Source: Rufibacter tibetensis
Lineage (GTDB): Bacteria; Bacteroidota; Bacteroidia; Cytophagales; Hymenobacteraceae
Direction: 5' to 3'
DNA: 64,000 nt
Assembly: GCF_001310085.1 (NCBI RefSeq)
Contig: NZ_CP012643.1
Span: forward strand, 3,517,501 to 3,581,500
The translations under genes were made by a program, and so were the position numbers. This document shows positions 17,421 to 24,911 of the stretch, piece after piece (the stretch's first letter is position 1; every line of letters begins with the position of its first letter). The notes under the pieces are model-generated. The model did not search any database, had not been told where the DNA came from, and saw nothing but the letters and a program-made list of their open reading frames with translations.

Positions 17421-18842
17421 TTAAGATAAGATGCGCAGGTTGTCTGGGTGAATCAGTTGACTGGCATTGTAGCGGCCTTCGCGCGGACCATTCTCCAGTT
17501 TAAGTACACCTCTGGGGCAAACGGTGGCACACATGCCACAACCCACACAAGCTGCTCTAATTATGGGTTGCCCTTGCTGGGCATAATGCCGCACGTCAAT
17601 GCCCATTTCGCAGTACGTAGAGCAGTTACCGCAAGAAATACATTGTCCGCCGTTGGTGGTAATCCGGAAGCGGGAAAAATGTTTCTGCAGCAGCCCCAGG
17701 TAAGCGGCCATAGGGCACCCAAACCTACACCATACCCGGTTACCCAATAGCGGGTAGAAACCAACCCCTATCACCCCCGCAAAAATAGAGCCTATGAAGA
17801 AACCGTACCACTGCGCAAACCCTCCGGAGAACTGGCCCAGAAGATCGCCTTTCAGGTAACTGTTAACCCACAGCAGAATAGTAAGCAGAATAATAGCCCC
17901 AAAGATGGGATACACCACCGCTACTTCTATTCGCCAGGCTTTCCGGGAACGGTCTGCCAGGTGGCGATAAGGGTCACCTGCAGTTTCGGCCAGGCCGCCG
18001 CAGCCACAAACCCAACTGCAATACCAGCGCTTCCCATAGAAATAAGTAAGAATAGGGGTGGCTACAAAGGACAAGGTGGCACTCCAGAACACCAGAAATA
18101 CACCCGTGCCAATGGGTTGCTTGAGCAAATTAGCGACGGTGCCAGGAAACAGGTACTCGTATTTGAGGGGCCAGAAATAACTGAAGTAAAACTCAGGTCC
18201 TTGAAACAGCACCATGAGGTGAGGCAGGATAAACGCGAACACCAACTGAAAAAACATCACGGAGATGGTCCGGATGATCTGGTAACGGCTATGGCGGTAC
18301 TTGACTAGCGCCCGCACACCCATTAGCAGGACGGCAAACGTGTAGAAGGCGCCGTACAGAAACCAGTGGTCGGCGGGCTTGTTCCGCATCCAGCCGCTAA
18401 GTCCGTCAAATGGCCTGATCAACCCTTCCAGCACCCACGGAAACCAGTACAGGAGTACATAGAAGCCTGTCAATAAAATAGCCACCAGCCAGGCAGTCCA
18501 CCCACGCGAGGTCTGCTTCTGGAGCCAGACGCCGGTATTGGCCAGGTGTGGCCTCCGCAGGAAGCGCAGGTAGAAGTACCACAGGCTTCCGGCCGTCAGC
18601 ATACTTACTCCTACACTTACCGCTATAAGTCCAGCCGCCGGAACAGCCATCGGGATCAATCCCACAATCACCCCAACCACCACCAGCAGCATAGATAGCC
18701 GTTCACCTAGGGTAAGCGTGGGGTCTTCAGAATGACCAAGGGCAAGGGAATAATCTTTCACGGTGAATTGTGGGCTTGGGTGAGTGGTAGACAGTGATTG
18801 AAACAGGGGAAGGAAGAGATATGTTTGAAATGGAGTGCTCAC
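17421..18842 (-). CDS. NapH/NosR-C-terminal-like membrane protein with two 4Fe-4S clusters
   Basis: The 473-residue protein has about six to seven transmembrane helices between residues 45 and 370, a membrane-proximal cysteine motif YCSWVCGCGGLAE typical of NapH/RdxA/NosR-type proteins, and two ferredoxin 4Fe-4S motifs at the C-terminus (C401ISCGNCSTYC and C432VGCGMCATVC). The second of the pair continues with PRGV. It probably passes electrons between quinone and a periplasmic or cytoplasmic redox partner. Upstream on the same strand are a small His-tailed membrane protein and an FAD/NAD(P) reductase, which makes a three-gene electron-transfer cluster. No nitrate or nitrous oxide reductase is in view, so the terminal acceptor is unknown. 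Confidence 0.8.
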   Translation of the reverse strand: MSTPFQTYLFLPLFQSLSTTHPSPQFTVKDYSLALGHSEDPTLTLGERLSMLLVVVGVIVGLIPMAVPAAGLIAVSVGVSMLTAGSLWYFYLRFLRRPHLANTGVWLQKQTSRGWTAWLVAILLTGFYVLLYWFPWVLEGLIRPFDGLSGWMRNKPADHWFLYGAFYTFAVLLMGVRALVKYRHSRYQIIRTISVMFFQLVFAFILPHLMVLFQGPEFYFSYFWPLKYEYLFPGTVANLLKQPIGTGVFLVFWSATLSFVATPILTYFYGKRWYCSWVCGCGGLAETAGDPYRHLADRSRKAWRIEVAVVYPIFGAIILLTILLWVNSYLKGDLLGQFSGGFAQWYGFFIGSIFAGVIGVGFYPLLGNRVWCRFGCPMAAYLGLLQKHFSRFRITTNGGQCISCGNCSTYCEMGIDVRHYAQQGQPIIRAACVGCGMCATVCPRGVLKLENGPREGRYNASQLIHPDNLRILS

Positions 18843-18866
18843 CCCAGGATATTGCCTTGTTCCTTC

Positions 18867-19100
18867 CTAATGATGATGGTGGTGATGGTGATCGTCTTCC
18901 TCGGGGTTGTGCCGCAGGTTCTGGATAGATCCAAACACAAACAAAACGCTCCAGCAGAGGTACAGGTAATTGAAAGAGGCAATCTCTTTGCCCCACAGGT
19001 GCAGCAAAAGATGCGCCAGCGCAGACATGATAATGCCGGTGACCGCAATGAACTGGAAAGAATTCATTGCTTTGGGGTTATATATTTTAAACCATTCCAT
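18867..19100 (-). CDS. Small two-helix membrane protein with natural heptahistidine C-terminus
   Basis: The 77-residue protein has two hydrophobic segments (about 15-33 and 43-60) and a cytoplasmic or periplasmic tail NPEEDDHHHHHHH ending exactly with seven His before TAG. The codons alternate CAT and CAC, so the run is not simple-repeat DNA. It sits between the FAD reductase and the iron-sulfur membrane protein, in the same direction, so it is probably a subunit or metal-handling accessory of that redox unit. No family is recognised. Metal binding by the tail is expected chemically but its role is inferred. Confidence 0.7.
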   Translation of the reverse strand: MEWFKIYNPKAMNSFQFIAVTGIIMSALAHLLLHLWGKEIASFNYLYLCWSVLFVFGSIQNLRHNPEEDDHHHHHHH

Positions 19101-19128
19101 AGGTTACTGTTTTGCCGTATCTTCCTGG

Positions 19129-20427
19129 TTAAGAAAGGATACGTTGTTCACGATATTGGGTATATACGAGAGAAAGCTCTTTGAGCGGTAACCGGTGGAA
19201 TTCAGCATCAAAAGCCGCCTGGCCCAAATGGGGAATTACGGTCTCTAAGGTAGCATTTTCCTTGATCCATTTTTCGCAAACCTCCTGCCTGAAACGGGTA
19301 TTTAAAAGATTAAACCCGGTGACTTTGGTGGTCTCCTCCTGGAAATAGATACGGATACTCTGGTGCTTGGAGGGGTGCTGCCAGAACAACGAGGAAGTTC
19401 CCTCAGGGTGCCTGGCCGGTACCTGGCCGTAGCTTTGGTACTCCACTTCAAAGAATTTGGCGGAGTTATACCATACCCCGCGGGCGTATCTGGTTCTTTT
19501 GCCGCTTAAGGTCATTCCTACTGTTTCGCCCTGCATGCGGCCGGTGTACCATAATTGCTCCACAGACGGCTGCCCGGGAGGAGGGTTCCTGAACTGGGCA
19601 CAGTCTCCTGCTGCATAGATGTAAGGGAGGCTGGTTTCCAGGTGCTCATTGACTAGAATGCCAATATTTGTATCCAGTCCAGCGGTTTGGGCCAACTCTA
19701 TAGCAGGCCTTACCCCAACAGCCAACCCCACAAACTGACAAGGGATTTCCTTCTGTGTGGAAGTGAGAATAGCTCTTACGTGCCCGTCTTCATCAGCCAG
19801 TACTTCGGCTAGTTCTGTATGTAATTGGAGATGAACGCCCTGCTCCTGCAGGTGGCGGGCAATGATAGTTGCTTCTTCGGGCGGAAGGTTGTTGCCCCAG
19901 TAATGGGCGTCCCGCACCAGCATGGTTACCCCAATGCCGCGGGTTCGCAACATCTCTGCCATCTCCACTCCAATCAAACCTCCTCCGGCAATTACCGCTT
20001 GGGTAACTTCCTTGGTGGTTTTCTGCATCTGTTCCAGGTCTTGCCAACTGTACAGCCCCTGCACGCCTTCTGCCTCTAAGCCGGGTAAGTGAAAGCGGTG
20101 GTACGTAGAGCCTGTGGAAAGCAAAAGCTGGGTATAGGGAAGGTGGGAGCCGTTGTCTAGCGTGAGGGTTTTGTCTTCTGGCGAAATGGCGGTAACCCGG
20201 GCCTGAACAAGCTCTAGCCTGTTTTCCTTCCAGAACCAGTTTTCATACAGATCAAGGTGGCGCGGAAGCAGTTGGCCCATGTAAACGTACATGAGTGCAG
20301 TGCGGGCAATAGGGTAGGGGGTTTCAGAAGAAATTATGGTGATCTTCTCCTGGGGCGACTGACGTCGCAGCGTAATAGCCGCCGTGATGCCGGTAATGCC
20401 GTTGCCAATAATCACAGTGTGCGACAT
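19129..20427 (-). CDS. NAD(P)/FAD-dependent oxidoreductase (NirB N-terminal / rubredoxin-reductase type)
   Basis: From ATG 20427 (MSHTVIIGNGITGITAAITL) the protein has 432 residues. The N-terminal GNGITG binds FAD, the second Rossmann motif AVIAGGGLIGVEMAEMLRTR (about residue 150) binds NAD(P)H, and YIYAAGDCAQF closes the FAD site. The C-terminal part (about 310-432) is longer and different from standard reductases. The layout matches reductases that feed electrons to ferredoxins or rubredoxins, suiting the downstream iron-sulfur membrane protein. The upstream alternative start adds nine residues (MQVKSYLCF) that bury the FAD loop and would place translation start inside the promoter box at 20432, so ATG 20427 is preferred. 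Confidence 0.85.
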   Translation of the reverse strand: MSHTVIIGNGITGITAAITLRRQSPQEKITIISSETPYPIARTALMYVYMGQLLPRHLDLYENWFWKENRLELVQARVTAISPEDKTLTLDNGSHLPYTQLLLSTGSTYHRFHLPGLEAEGVQGLYSWQDLEQMQKTTKEVTQAVIAGGGLIGVEMAEMLRTRGIGVTMLVRDAHYWGNNLPPEEATIIARHLQEQGVHLQLHTELAEVLADEDGHVRAILTSTQKEIPCQFVGLAVGVRPAIELAQTAGLDTNIGILVNEHLETSLPYIYAAGDCAQFRNPPPGQPSVEQLWYTGRMQGETVGMTLSGKRTRYARGVWYNSAKFFEVEYQSYGQVPARHPEGTSSLFWQHPSKHQSIRIYFQEETTKVTGFNLLNTRFRQEVCEKWIKENATLETVIPHLGQAAFDAEFHRLPLKELSLVYTQYREQRILS

Positions 20428-20431
20428 AAAA

Positions 20432-20439
20432 CAAAGGTA
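20432..20439 (-). promoter_or_regulatory. Bacteroidota -7 box, TACCTTTG
   Basis: On the minus strand TACCTTTG matches the TAnnTTTG consensus of the Bacteroidota primary sigma factor. Only four bases separate it from the ATG at 20427, implying a leaderless or nearly leaderless mRNA for the FAD reductase. No clear TTG -33 box is seen. Confidence 0.4.
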
Positions 20440-20713
20440 GCTTTTTACCTGCACATTTATTGATGACTGGGCATCTCCTTACCGTTTTGTGCAGGTTTTG
20501 AAAAAATCAGGCTATAAACCTTTATAAATTCAGAAAGCAGTTTGGGGAATTAGTGGAAAGTGGTTGTATACACCTGCTTCTCCTGGAAGCTGAAAATTAT
20601 CAAACTGGTTTCTGCAAACAAGTAGAATAAGGATTGCTTCTGAATCAGACTGACTTTATAGAAATTTAAAACAAAGACAGATGCTTTTCCCTGTATTTCA
20701 TGAAAATACCCCT

Positions 20714-20753
20714 AAAACAGGAAGAGGGCCAGTTGAGGCCCTCTTCCTGTTTT
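20714..20753. terminator. Strong hairpin terminator
   Basis: A perfect 17-bp stem (20714-20730 with 20737-20753) with A/T ends on both sides lies just past the stop of the 20767 gene. Confidence 0.75.
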
Positions 20754-20766
20754 ATAAGAGATAAAC

Positions 20767-21174
20767 TTAGTTTCTTTTCTTTTTAGTGTTAGTGCTTGGG
20801 GTTACCTGTTGCACCAAAGATAAGAAGTTGGCTTCTGGCTTGGTTTTGAATTCAGCATAAGCTTCCAGTTGACGGTTGGTCAGGATCTTGAAAAGTTTGT
20901 TTTCAAAATCTTCTTCAATGTCGCGCAAAGAAGCTTCCAGTTGTGGGGCATCACCAGAAAACTGACGGGTTGCCTCAGCCGCTTTGGCTAAACGCTCCTG
21001 GTTAAGATTGCGCACCTGGATGTATTCTGCTTCGTTAAGCCCCATCTCTTCAACCATCATGCGGCTAATGGAAACGGTGGCCTTGTCTACGGCTTCGTTT
21101 TTAGGTGCTACCTGGGCAGTAGACGTGAAAGCTAAACCCAGGAACAAGCAAAAAGAAAGAGTAAATGTTTTCAT
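20767..21174 (-). CDS. Small secreted helical protein
   Basis: The 135-residue protein has a signal peptide (MKTFTLSFCLFLGLAFTSTA, then Q) followed by a mostly helical, charged domain. Segments include VDKATVSISRMMVEEMGLNE, LNQERLAKAAEATRQFSG and SLRDIEEDFENKLFKILTNR followed by QLEAYAEFK. The KILTNRQLEAYAEFK stretch resembles the L(T)xxQ motif of Spy/CpxP-like periplasmic chaperones, but the family match is only by eye. The tail is basic (NTKKKRN). It is a single gene with its own terminator. Plausible role in envelope stress; unproven. Confidence 0.6.
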   Translation of the reverse strand: MKTFTLSFCLFLGLAFTSTAQVAPKNEAVDKATVSISRMMVEEMGLNEAEYIQVRNLNQERLAKAAEATRQFSGDAPQLEASLRDIEEDFENKLFKILTNRQLEAYAEFKTKPEANFLSLVQQVTPSTNTKKKRN

Positions 21175-22020
21175 AGGTTGGTTAGTTTAACGGTAGGGGT
21201 AAAGGGGATGGTGATGGATTGATTCTTAGGAATGTCTTAATTGATCTATATAGAATTTTTACGGTGAAGTACTAGTGAGGTTTTTCAAAACAGGGCAGTT
21301 AGTCCACTTTTGGGGAATATTTAAACTGCAGTACCTGTATTGTACAATATATTATTTGTTCTGAGACCTAAGCTAGGATATTGAAACATATAAATTATTA
21401 TATATTGTATTCAGGTTCAGTTGTAGAAGATCTACGTGCTCGGAGATCATAAAGTAAGTGGCAGGTATTAAAAATGACATTAGGTTCAGGTGGTGGAAAA
21501 AAACTGAACAAAATCTGAGGTATATGAGTAAAGACCTGTTCATTGGAAAGGCCAACACAAGGGAAAGGATGAAGGAGTGCCACCAGTAAAGATGGTATGG
21601 AGAAAGGGGCAAAAAGAGAGAAATAAACGATTGGATTTCCTGAATAAACTCTCTTTTTTTTTGCTTCTGCTTTTTCAAGTTATGATAAAGGAATAATCAT
21701 GTAGTCTTACATGTTTTGGTATTGGTAAAGCTTGTTGCGAATGGCTAAGTACAAAATTAGGTTGTAAAAAATGTATGTAGGTACATTTTAGAAACATTAA
21801 CATTCAAAGTATTGTCTAGGATTCAGAATCAAGGTGTGGTTTTGTATAGAATCTTTACTATATTGTAAAAGAATTGAGGGTTGAGGCCCTCTTTTGAAGA
21901 AGGATTTTACTCTTTCAACTCGTTTGAAAACAAAGGGTAATCTCATTCACCGGGTAATCGAAATATTTCAACTGGAAAAGTGGCAGACTCACCGAATACT
22001 AGTAGCAGGAAGAAAATAAC
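21175..22020. other. AT-rich gene-poor region
   Basis: About 850 bases visibly richer in A+T than the surroundings. The only sizable frame (minus strand, 21373-21678) starts with TTG at a T-run and has an unconvincing composition. It may hold leader or regulatory DNA for the RNA candidate to its right. Confidence 0.4.
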
Positions 22021-22024
22021 CTGT

Positions 22025-22032
22025 TACCTTTG
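22025..22032 (+). promoter_or_regulatory. -7 box (TACCTTTG) of candidate small RNA
   Basis: An exact TAnnTTTG match would start a transcript near 22038-22040, which then runs through the structured segment at 22081-22192 to the terminator at 22195. No good TTG -33 box was found. Confidence 0.4.
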
Positions 22033-22039
22033 ACACAGT

Positions 22040-22230
22040 TAAAACAACAAAGACAGTTTGTTGCTTATAAAACAGAAGACATAAAGGGGCGGCGGAACAC
22101 TTCTGCTTGCAGAAGCGTCAAAAGTTCTGGTGCTTATTGGGGGATATGCTACAGACGCTAATGACATCTTGTGCCGCCTGCCCCTTCTTTTTATAACCTC
22201 TTCTTCCTTTTGGGAGAAGAGGTTTTTTTA
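22040..22230 (+). ncRNA. Candidate structured small RNA, unidentified
   Basis: A 12-bp closing helix pairs 22084-22095 (AAGGGGCGGCGG) with 22174-22186 (CCGCC, one bulged T, GCCCCTT). Inside it are a 6-bp hairpin with a CTTG loop (22100-22115) and a possible GCGTC/GACGC pairing (22115-22119 with 22154-22158). A perfect 10-bp terminator follows directly. With the promoter box at 22025 this makes an independent transcript of about 190 bases with no reading frame. Size and long closing stem recall 6S RNA, but I cannot match the conserved features. It lacks the core motifs of SRP RNA, tmRNA and RNase P. Confidence 0.5.
22195..22224 (+). terminator. Rho-independent terminator of the small RNA
   Basis: AACCTCTTCT (22195-22204) pairs with AGAAGAGGTT (22215-22224), followed by a run of seven T. 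Confidence 0.8.
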
Positions 22231-22389
22231 TGCCTAGCATTTTCCAGTGAAAGGAGTGTTGCATGTAACTCCCTGTGCATTCGGTACTTCTAACTTATTA
22301 TCTCCTTTAATGAAAGATACCCCTGGTTACTGGCTTACCTGTTGGCAAGTGTGAAGTGCTGAGGCTGCCGGGGTGCAACTGGTTTTTCG

Positions 22390-22397
22390 TATCTTTG
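22390..22397 (+). promoter_or_regulatory. -7 box, TATCTTTG
   Basis: An exact TAnnTTTG box lies 26 bp upstream of the ATG at 22423, consistent with a short leader for the zinc-ribbon gene. Confidence 0.45.
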
Positions 22398-22422
22398 GTG
22401 TAATTAATTCAGCAGACACAAC

Positions 22423-23055
22423 ATGAAGCAGAATATCACGGAAAATGAGCGGGAAGTCATCAAGCTCATTACCTTTTTCAAGAAGCGCGGGGAGCGGTTG
22501 GCTGCCGAAGGAACCCTGACCCAGGAACACGAAGAACTTAACGCCGCCTGTGAGCGTCTCACCCAGAAAATCTATAACCACGCCGATTTCAGACAACAGG
22601 TGCTGGAAAAGCATGAAACCTTGAAGGGGATCATTGAAGACCATGCCCAGTGCCCTACCTGCAGCAAGGCAGACATGATCAAAAAGACCAGTGTGGCCAC
22701 TAATGAACTGGGGTGGAAATCTAACCGGTACAAGTGCCGCCGCTGCAACATTGAGTTTACCTGGAACCGGCCCAATAACCCTTGGGACATGATCCCTTTT
22801 CTGGAGCTGTGCCTGCAGGAGCTGGATGCCAACATTGCATCACAGGAAATTGAAGGCGAGTTGAAAGAACGGGCGCAGGAAGCCCGTGACCACATGGCTG
22901 TGAGTTTGGAGCAACTTCGGTCGGCTATCAACTCAGCAGATACAGAGAAAATGCAGATGGAAGAGCAGGACAAGGAAATGGCCCGCATGCTACATGAGTT
23001 TAAGAAATACCTCCTTATTGAAAAGATTAAAATGGAGCCCTTCAGCGAGAACTAG
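22423..23055 (+). CDS. Coiled-coil protein with central zinc ribbon
   Basis: The 210-residue cytoplasmic protein has helical ends and a central treble-cysteine module: CPTC near residue 77 and CRRC near residue 105, spaced like a zinc ribbon (AQCPTCSKADMI, then RYKCRRCNIEFTWN). The N-terminal (5-70) and C-terminal (125-205) parts are charged heptad-like helices that should form a coiled coil. No family is recognised. It resembles small nucleic-acid- or protein-binding adaptors. The stop is followed by a perfect 23-bp palindrome at 23079-23129. Function unknown. Confidence 0.7.
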   Translation: MKQNITENEREVIKLITFFKKRGERLAAEGTLTQEHEELNAACERLTQKIYNHADFRQQVLEKHETLKGIIEDHAQCPTCSKADMIKKTSVATNELGWKSNRYKCRRCNIEFTWNRPNNPWDMIPFLELCLQELDANIASQEIEGELKERAQEARDHMAVSLEQLRSAINSADTEKMQMEEQDKEMARMLHEFKKYLLIEKIKMEPFSEN

Positions 23056-23078
23056 TCCGCTTGATGCCGCCTATTTTC

Positions 23079-23129
23079 AGAAGCCCGTTTTGGAGCTGTT
23101 TTGCAGAAACAGCTCCAAAACGGGCTTCT
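23079..23129. terminator. Two-tier palindrome, perfect 23-bp stem
   Basis: The arms 23079-23101 and 23107-23129 are exact complements around a 5-base loop. This is the clearest member of the GTTTT/AAAAC family, ending the 22423 gene. Confidence 0.75.
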
Positions 23130-23217
23130 TCATGTTAGCATAACAAACATTTTCTTTGGGGTGCGTACAACCTATATAGGAGCCGCAGAGGCTTCTTCAA
23201 CGTTAGAGAACAATCCT

Positions 23218-23481
23218 ATGCCCATTGAGAACGACGACATCACCAATGCTGACGAGAGCAAACGCTTGCCAGATGAGAACCCCAAACCCGTGAAAGGTGC
23301 CTATAAAGACTACCCTGAAGGCAAACCAGATTTGGGCGGAAGCCGGTTGGAAGCCATAGAGGCAGACCACCTGGACCATGAGCACGAAGGCCGTTTTGCA
23401 GAAGGAAACATAGCCGCCAAAGACGAAGAAGACACCACTGAGTTGGACGGCAGCAACGCGAATAACCTGCGCACTAAGTAG
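23218..23481 (+). CDS. Small acidic hydrophilic protein
   Basis: ATG 23218 (MPIENDDITNADESKR) gives 87 residues rich in Asp, Glu, Asn and Pro with no hydrophobic core. The longer frame from 23101 begins inside the palindrome stem and is rejected. The sequence looks intrinsically disordered, with segments KPVKGAYKDYPEGKPDLGG and LEAIEADHLDHEHEG. Proteins of this type in dry-tolerant Bacteroidota are often uncharacterised stress proteins, but no family match can be claimed. It shares orientation with the disordered protein that follows. Confidence 0.55.
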   Translation: MPIENDDITNADESKRLPDENPKPVKGAYKDYPEGKPDLGGSRLEAIEADHLDHEHEGRFAEGNIAAKDEEDTTELDGSNANNLRTK

Positions 23482-23489
23482 GCAGGCGC

Positions 23490-23554
23490 AAGAGGGGCGT
23501 TCCGGTTTTAAGCTGCTTTTATAGAAAGTAGCCCAAAACCGGAACGCCCCTCTT
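23490..23554. terminator. Two-tier palindrome, 20-bp outer stem
   Basis: A perfect outer stem (23490-23509 with 23535-23554) has an imperfect inner AGCTGCTTT/AAAGTAGC stem. It lies immediately after the 23218 gene. Confidence 0.7.
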
Positions 23555-23598
23555 GTCGTTAAGATAAGTTGTTTTGTTACACTAAAACATCTGAGACT

Positions 23599-24591
23599 AT
23601 GAACAGAAATGAAAGATCAGATAACCAAGATCATCACCGTTCAGACCATCGGCGCGGACATGATGAAGACCAATACCGTGGGGCTTACCGGTTAGATAAT
23701 GACCGTGGAAGGGAGTACGACCAGTTAAACCGCCAGAACTTCAATGACCGGGACAGCAGCCGCGATTACAGAAGCCGCGATTACCAGGGCTCCAACGAAG
23801 ACCGCCGCAGAGAGCGTGACCATGAACTTCCGCGTGACTACGGCCGGGACCCTAACCGCCGCGGAGAACGCTTTGACAATATGGGTGCCCATGAAGACAA
23901 CAATGGCTTAGAGCACTCCACCCGTAACTTCGGTAACATGGGCAGCTACGGCGGAGCCCAGGGCTTTGGCTCTTCCAGAGGTGGTTCGCACAACCAGAAC
24001 TCGGGAGAAGGCTCCCGTTGGAGCAGCGGTCACGGCCGCGAAGGTGACCGACATGTAAACCGGCAGGTGTATGGCGCCTATCGTGACCATAACAGCTTTG
24101 CTCCTGGTGAGCGCGAGCAGTATGACGGTTCAGGACGTGCGGGAAGCCGGGGCGCTGACAATACCCGGGGCTGGGAGCCGTCAGACAGAGCCGGTTCCAG
24201 AGGAGGCGTACGCGACATAGGCACCAATGACATCTCCCGCCGGGGCGATGACAGCAAATATGAAATCTATGATGATTCTCAGTCAAACTACAACCGTGGA
24301 CAGTACGAGCGCGGTCGTCAGCTAGGCAACCTGAACAGCGGGCATGACCGCCGCACCCGTTCAGAGAACCCTTCACAGTTCGACTACAACCAAGGCCGCC
24401 GCGACCACTATGACCAGCAGGGCGAAGGCAGACGTAGTGAAAACTACGGCAACATGGCCGGCTCTTTGAGTTGGGGAAATGACCAGGATTACCGTTCTGA
24501 GGAGGGGCGCGAGCGCCGCTATGACCCCATGAGCGGGCACGTGAGAACCCAGGGGTCGCAACCGCCACCCCGTGAAGACTTCAGCTGGTAA
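23599..24591 (+). CDS. Highly disordered Arg/Asp/Gly/Tyr-rich protein
   Basis: From ATG 23599 (MNRNERSDNQDHHRSDHRRG) the 330-residue protein is almost free of hydrophobic residues. It is built from Arg, Asp, Gly, Ser, Asn, Tyr, His and Glu, with loose repeats such as DYRSRDYQGS, AGSRGADN, AGSRGGVRD and SSRGGSHN, and ends REDFSW. It contains no Cys from this start. RG/RGG spacing with interspersed Tyr is the grammar of proteins that bind RNA or phase-separate in eukaryotes; in bacteria such proteins are rarely studied. An upstream ATG (23569) adds MFCYTKTSET, less likely. Strong codon-level conservation of composition argues for a real gene. Function unknown. Confidence 0.65.
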   Translation: MNRNERSDNQDHHRSDHRRGHDEDQYRGAYRLDNDRGREYDQLNRQNFNDRDSSRDYRSRDYQGSNEDRRRERDHELPRDYGRDPNRRGERFDNMGAHEDNNGLEHSTRNFGNMGSYGGAQGFGSSRGGSHNQNSGEGSRWSSGHGREGDRHVNRQVYGAYRDHNSFAPGEREQYDGSGRAGSRGADNTRGWEPSDRAGSRGGVRDIGTNDISRRGDDSKYEIYDDSQSNYNRGQYERGRQLGNLNSGHDRRTRSENPSQFDYNQGRRDHYDQQGEGRRSENYGNMAGSLSWGNDQDYRSEEGRERRYDPMSGHVRTQGSQPPPREDFSW

Positions 24592-24608
24592 AAAAAAAGC
24601 TAGCTGAG

Positions 24609-24645
24609 AAAAGCGAGGCTGCCTGAGAAAGGTAGCCTCGCTTTT
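24609..24645 (+). terminator. Hairpin terminator
   Basis: A 16-base arm pair (24609-24624 with 24630-24645, one G-T pair) is followed by a T run, just past the disordered-protein gene. Confidence 0.75.
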
Positions 24646-24744
24646 TTTATGCGCTGGAATGTCCTTTATCTGTAAATACTATTTGATGCTTTTTTCCCAA
24701 AATCAACTCCAAAACGAAATAGTAGCACGAGATGGTCAGAGGTA

Positions 24745-24807
24745 ATCCCTGGTGGTTACTCTTTGCAGTTGAAAGCCGTTTAGGGCAACCACTAGGGATC
24801 TGCCCTA
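24745..24807. promoter_or_regulatory. Alternative hairpin segment of unknown role
   Basis: Two pairings compete for 24787: ATCCCTGGTGGTT (24745-24757) with AACCACTAGGGAT (24787-24799), and TAGGGCA (24781-24787) with TGCCCTA (24801-24807). The layout resembles an attenuator, but the likely promoter of the next operon lies downstream at 24884. Confidence 0.3.
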
Positions 24808-24883
24808 CATTGCATAAGGACTGGGATAAAACAGTCCACCGGATAATCTGGGTAAAACCTGTGCGTTCTAAGGGTGTAGCATC

Positions 24884-24891
24884 TACCTTTG
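24884..24891 (+). promoter_or_regulatory. -7 box, TACCTTTG
   Basis: An exact TAnnTTTG match lies 20 bp before the ATG at 24912. It predicts transcription from about 24897 and favours ATG 24912 over ATG 24900 for the first gene of the SCO operon. Confidence 0.5.
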
Positions 24892-24911
24892 CATTATAAA
24901 TGCAATTATTC

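Noticed and set aside
21373..21678. Minus-strand 101-codon frame in the AT-rich desert
   Set aside because: It begins with TTG at a T run, has an odd Leu/Phe/His-rich composition without a clear domain, and lies in low-GC DNA where long frames arise by chance.
22084..22186. SRP RNA, tmRNA or RNase P identity for the small RNA
   Set aside because: The conserved GGAAG/AGCAG domain IV of SRP RNA, the tRNA-like ends and tag frame of tmRNA, and the RNase P core were not found.
23101..23217. Upstream extension of the small acidic protein
   Set aside because: It would start inside the loop and right arm of a perfect terminator palindrome; ATG 23218 gives a uniform hydrophilic protein.
23852..24568. 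Minus-strand 238-codon frame opposite the disordered protein
   Set aside because: Composition is Cys/His/Arg-rich and irregular, while the plus strand has a good start, terminator and uniform composition. Some doubt remains, as both are low-complexity.
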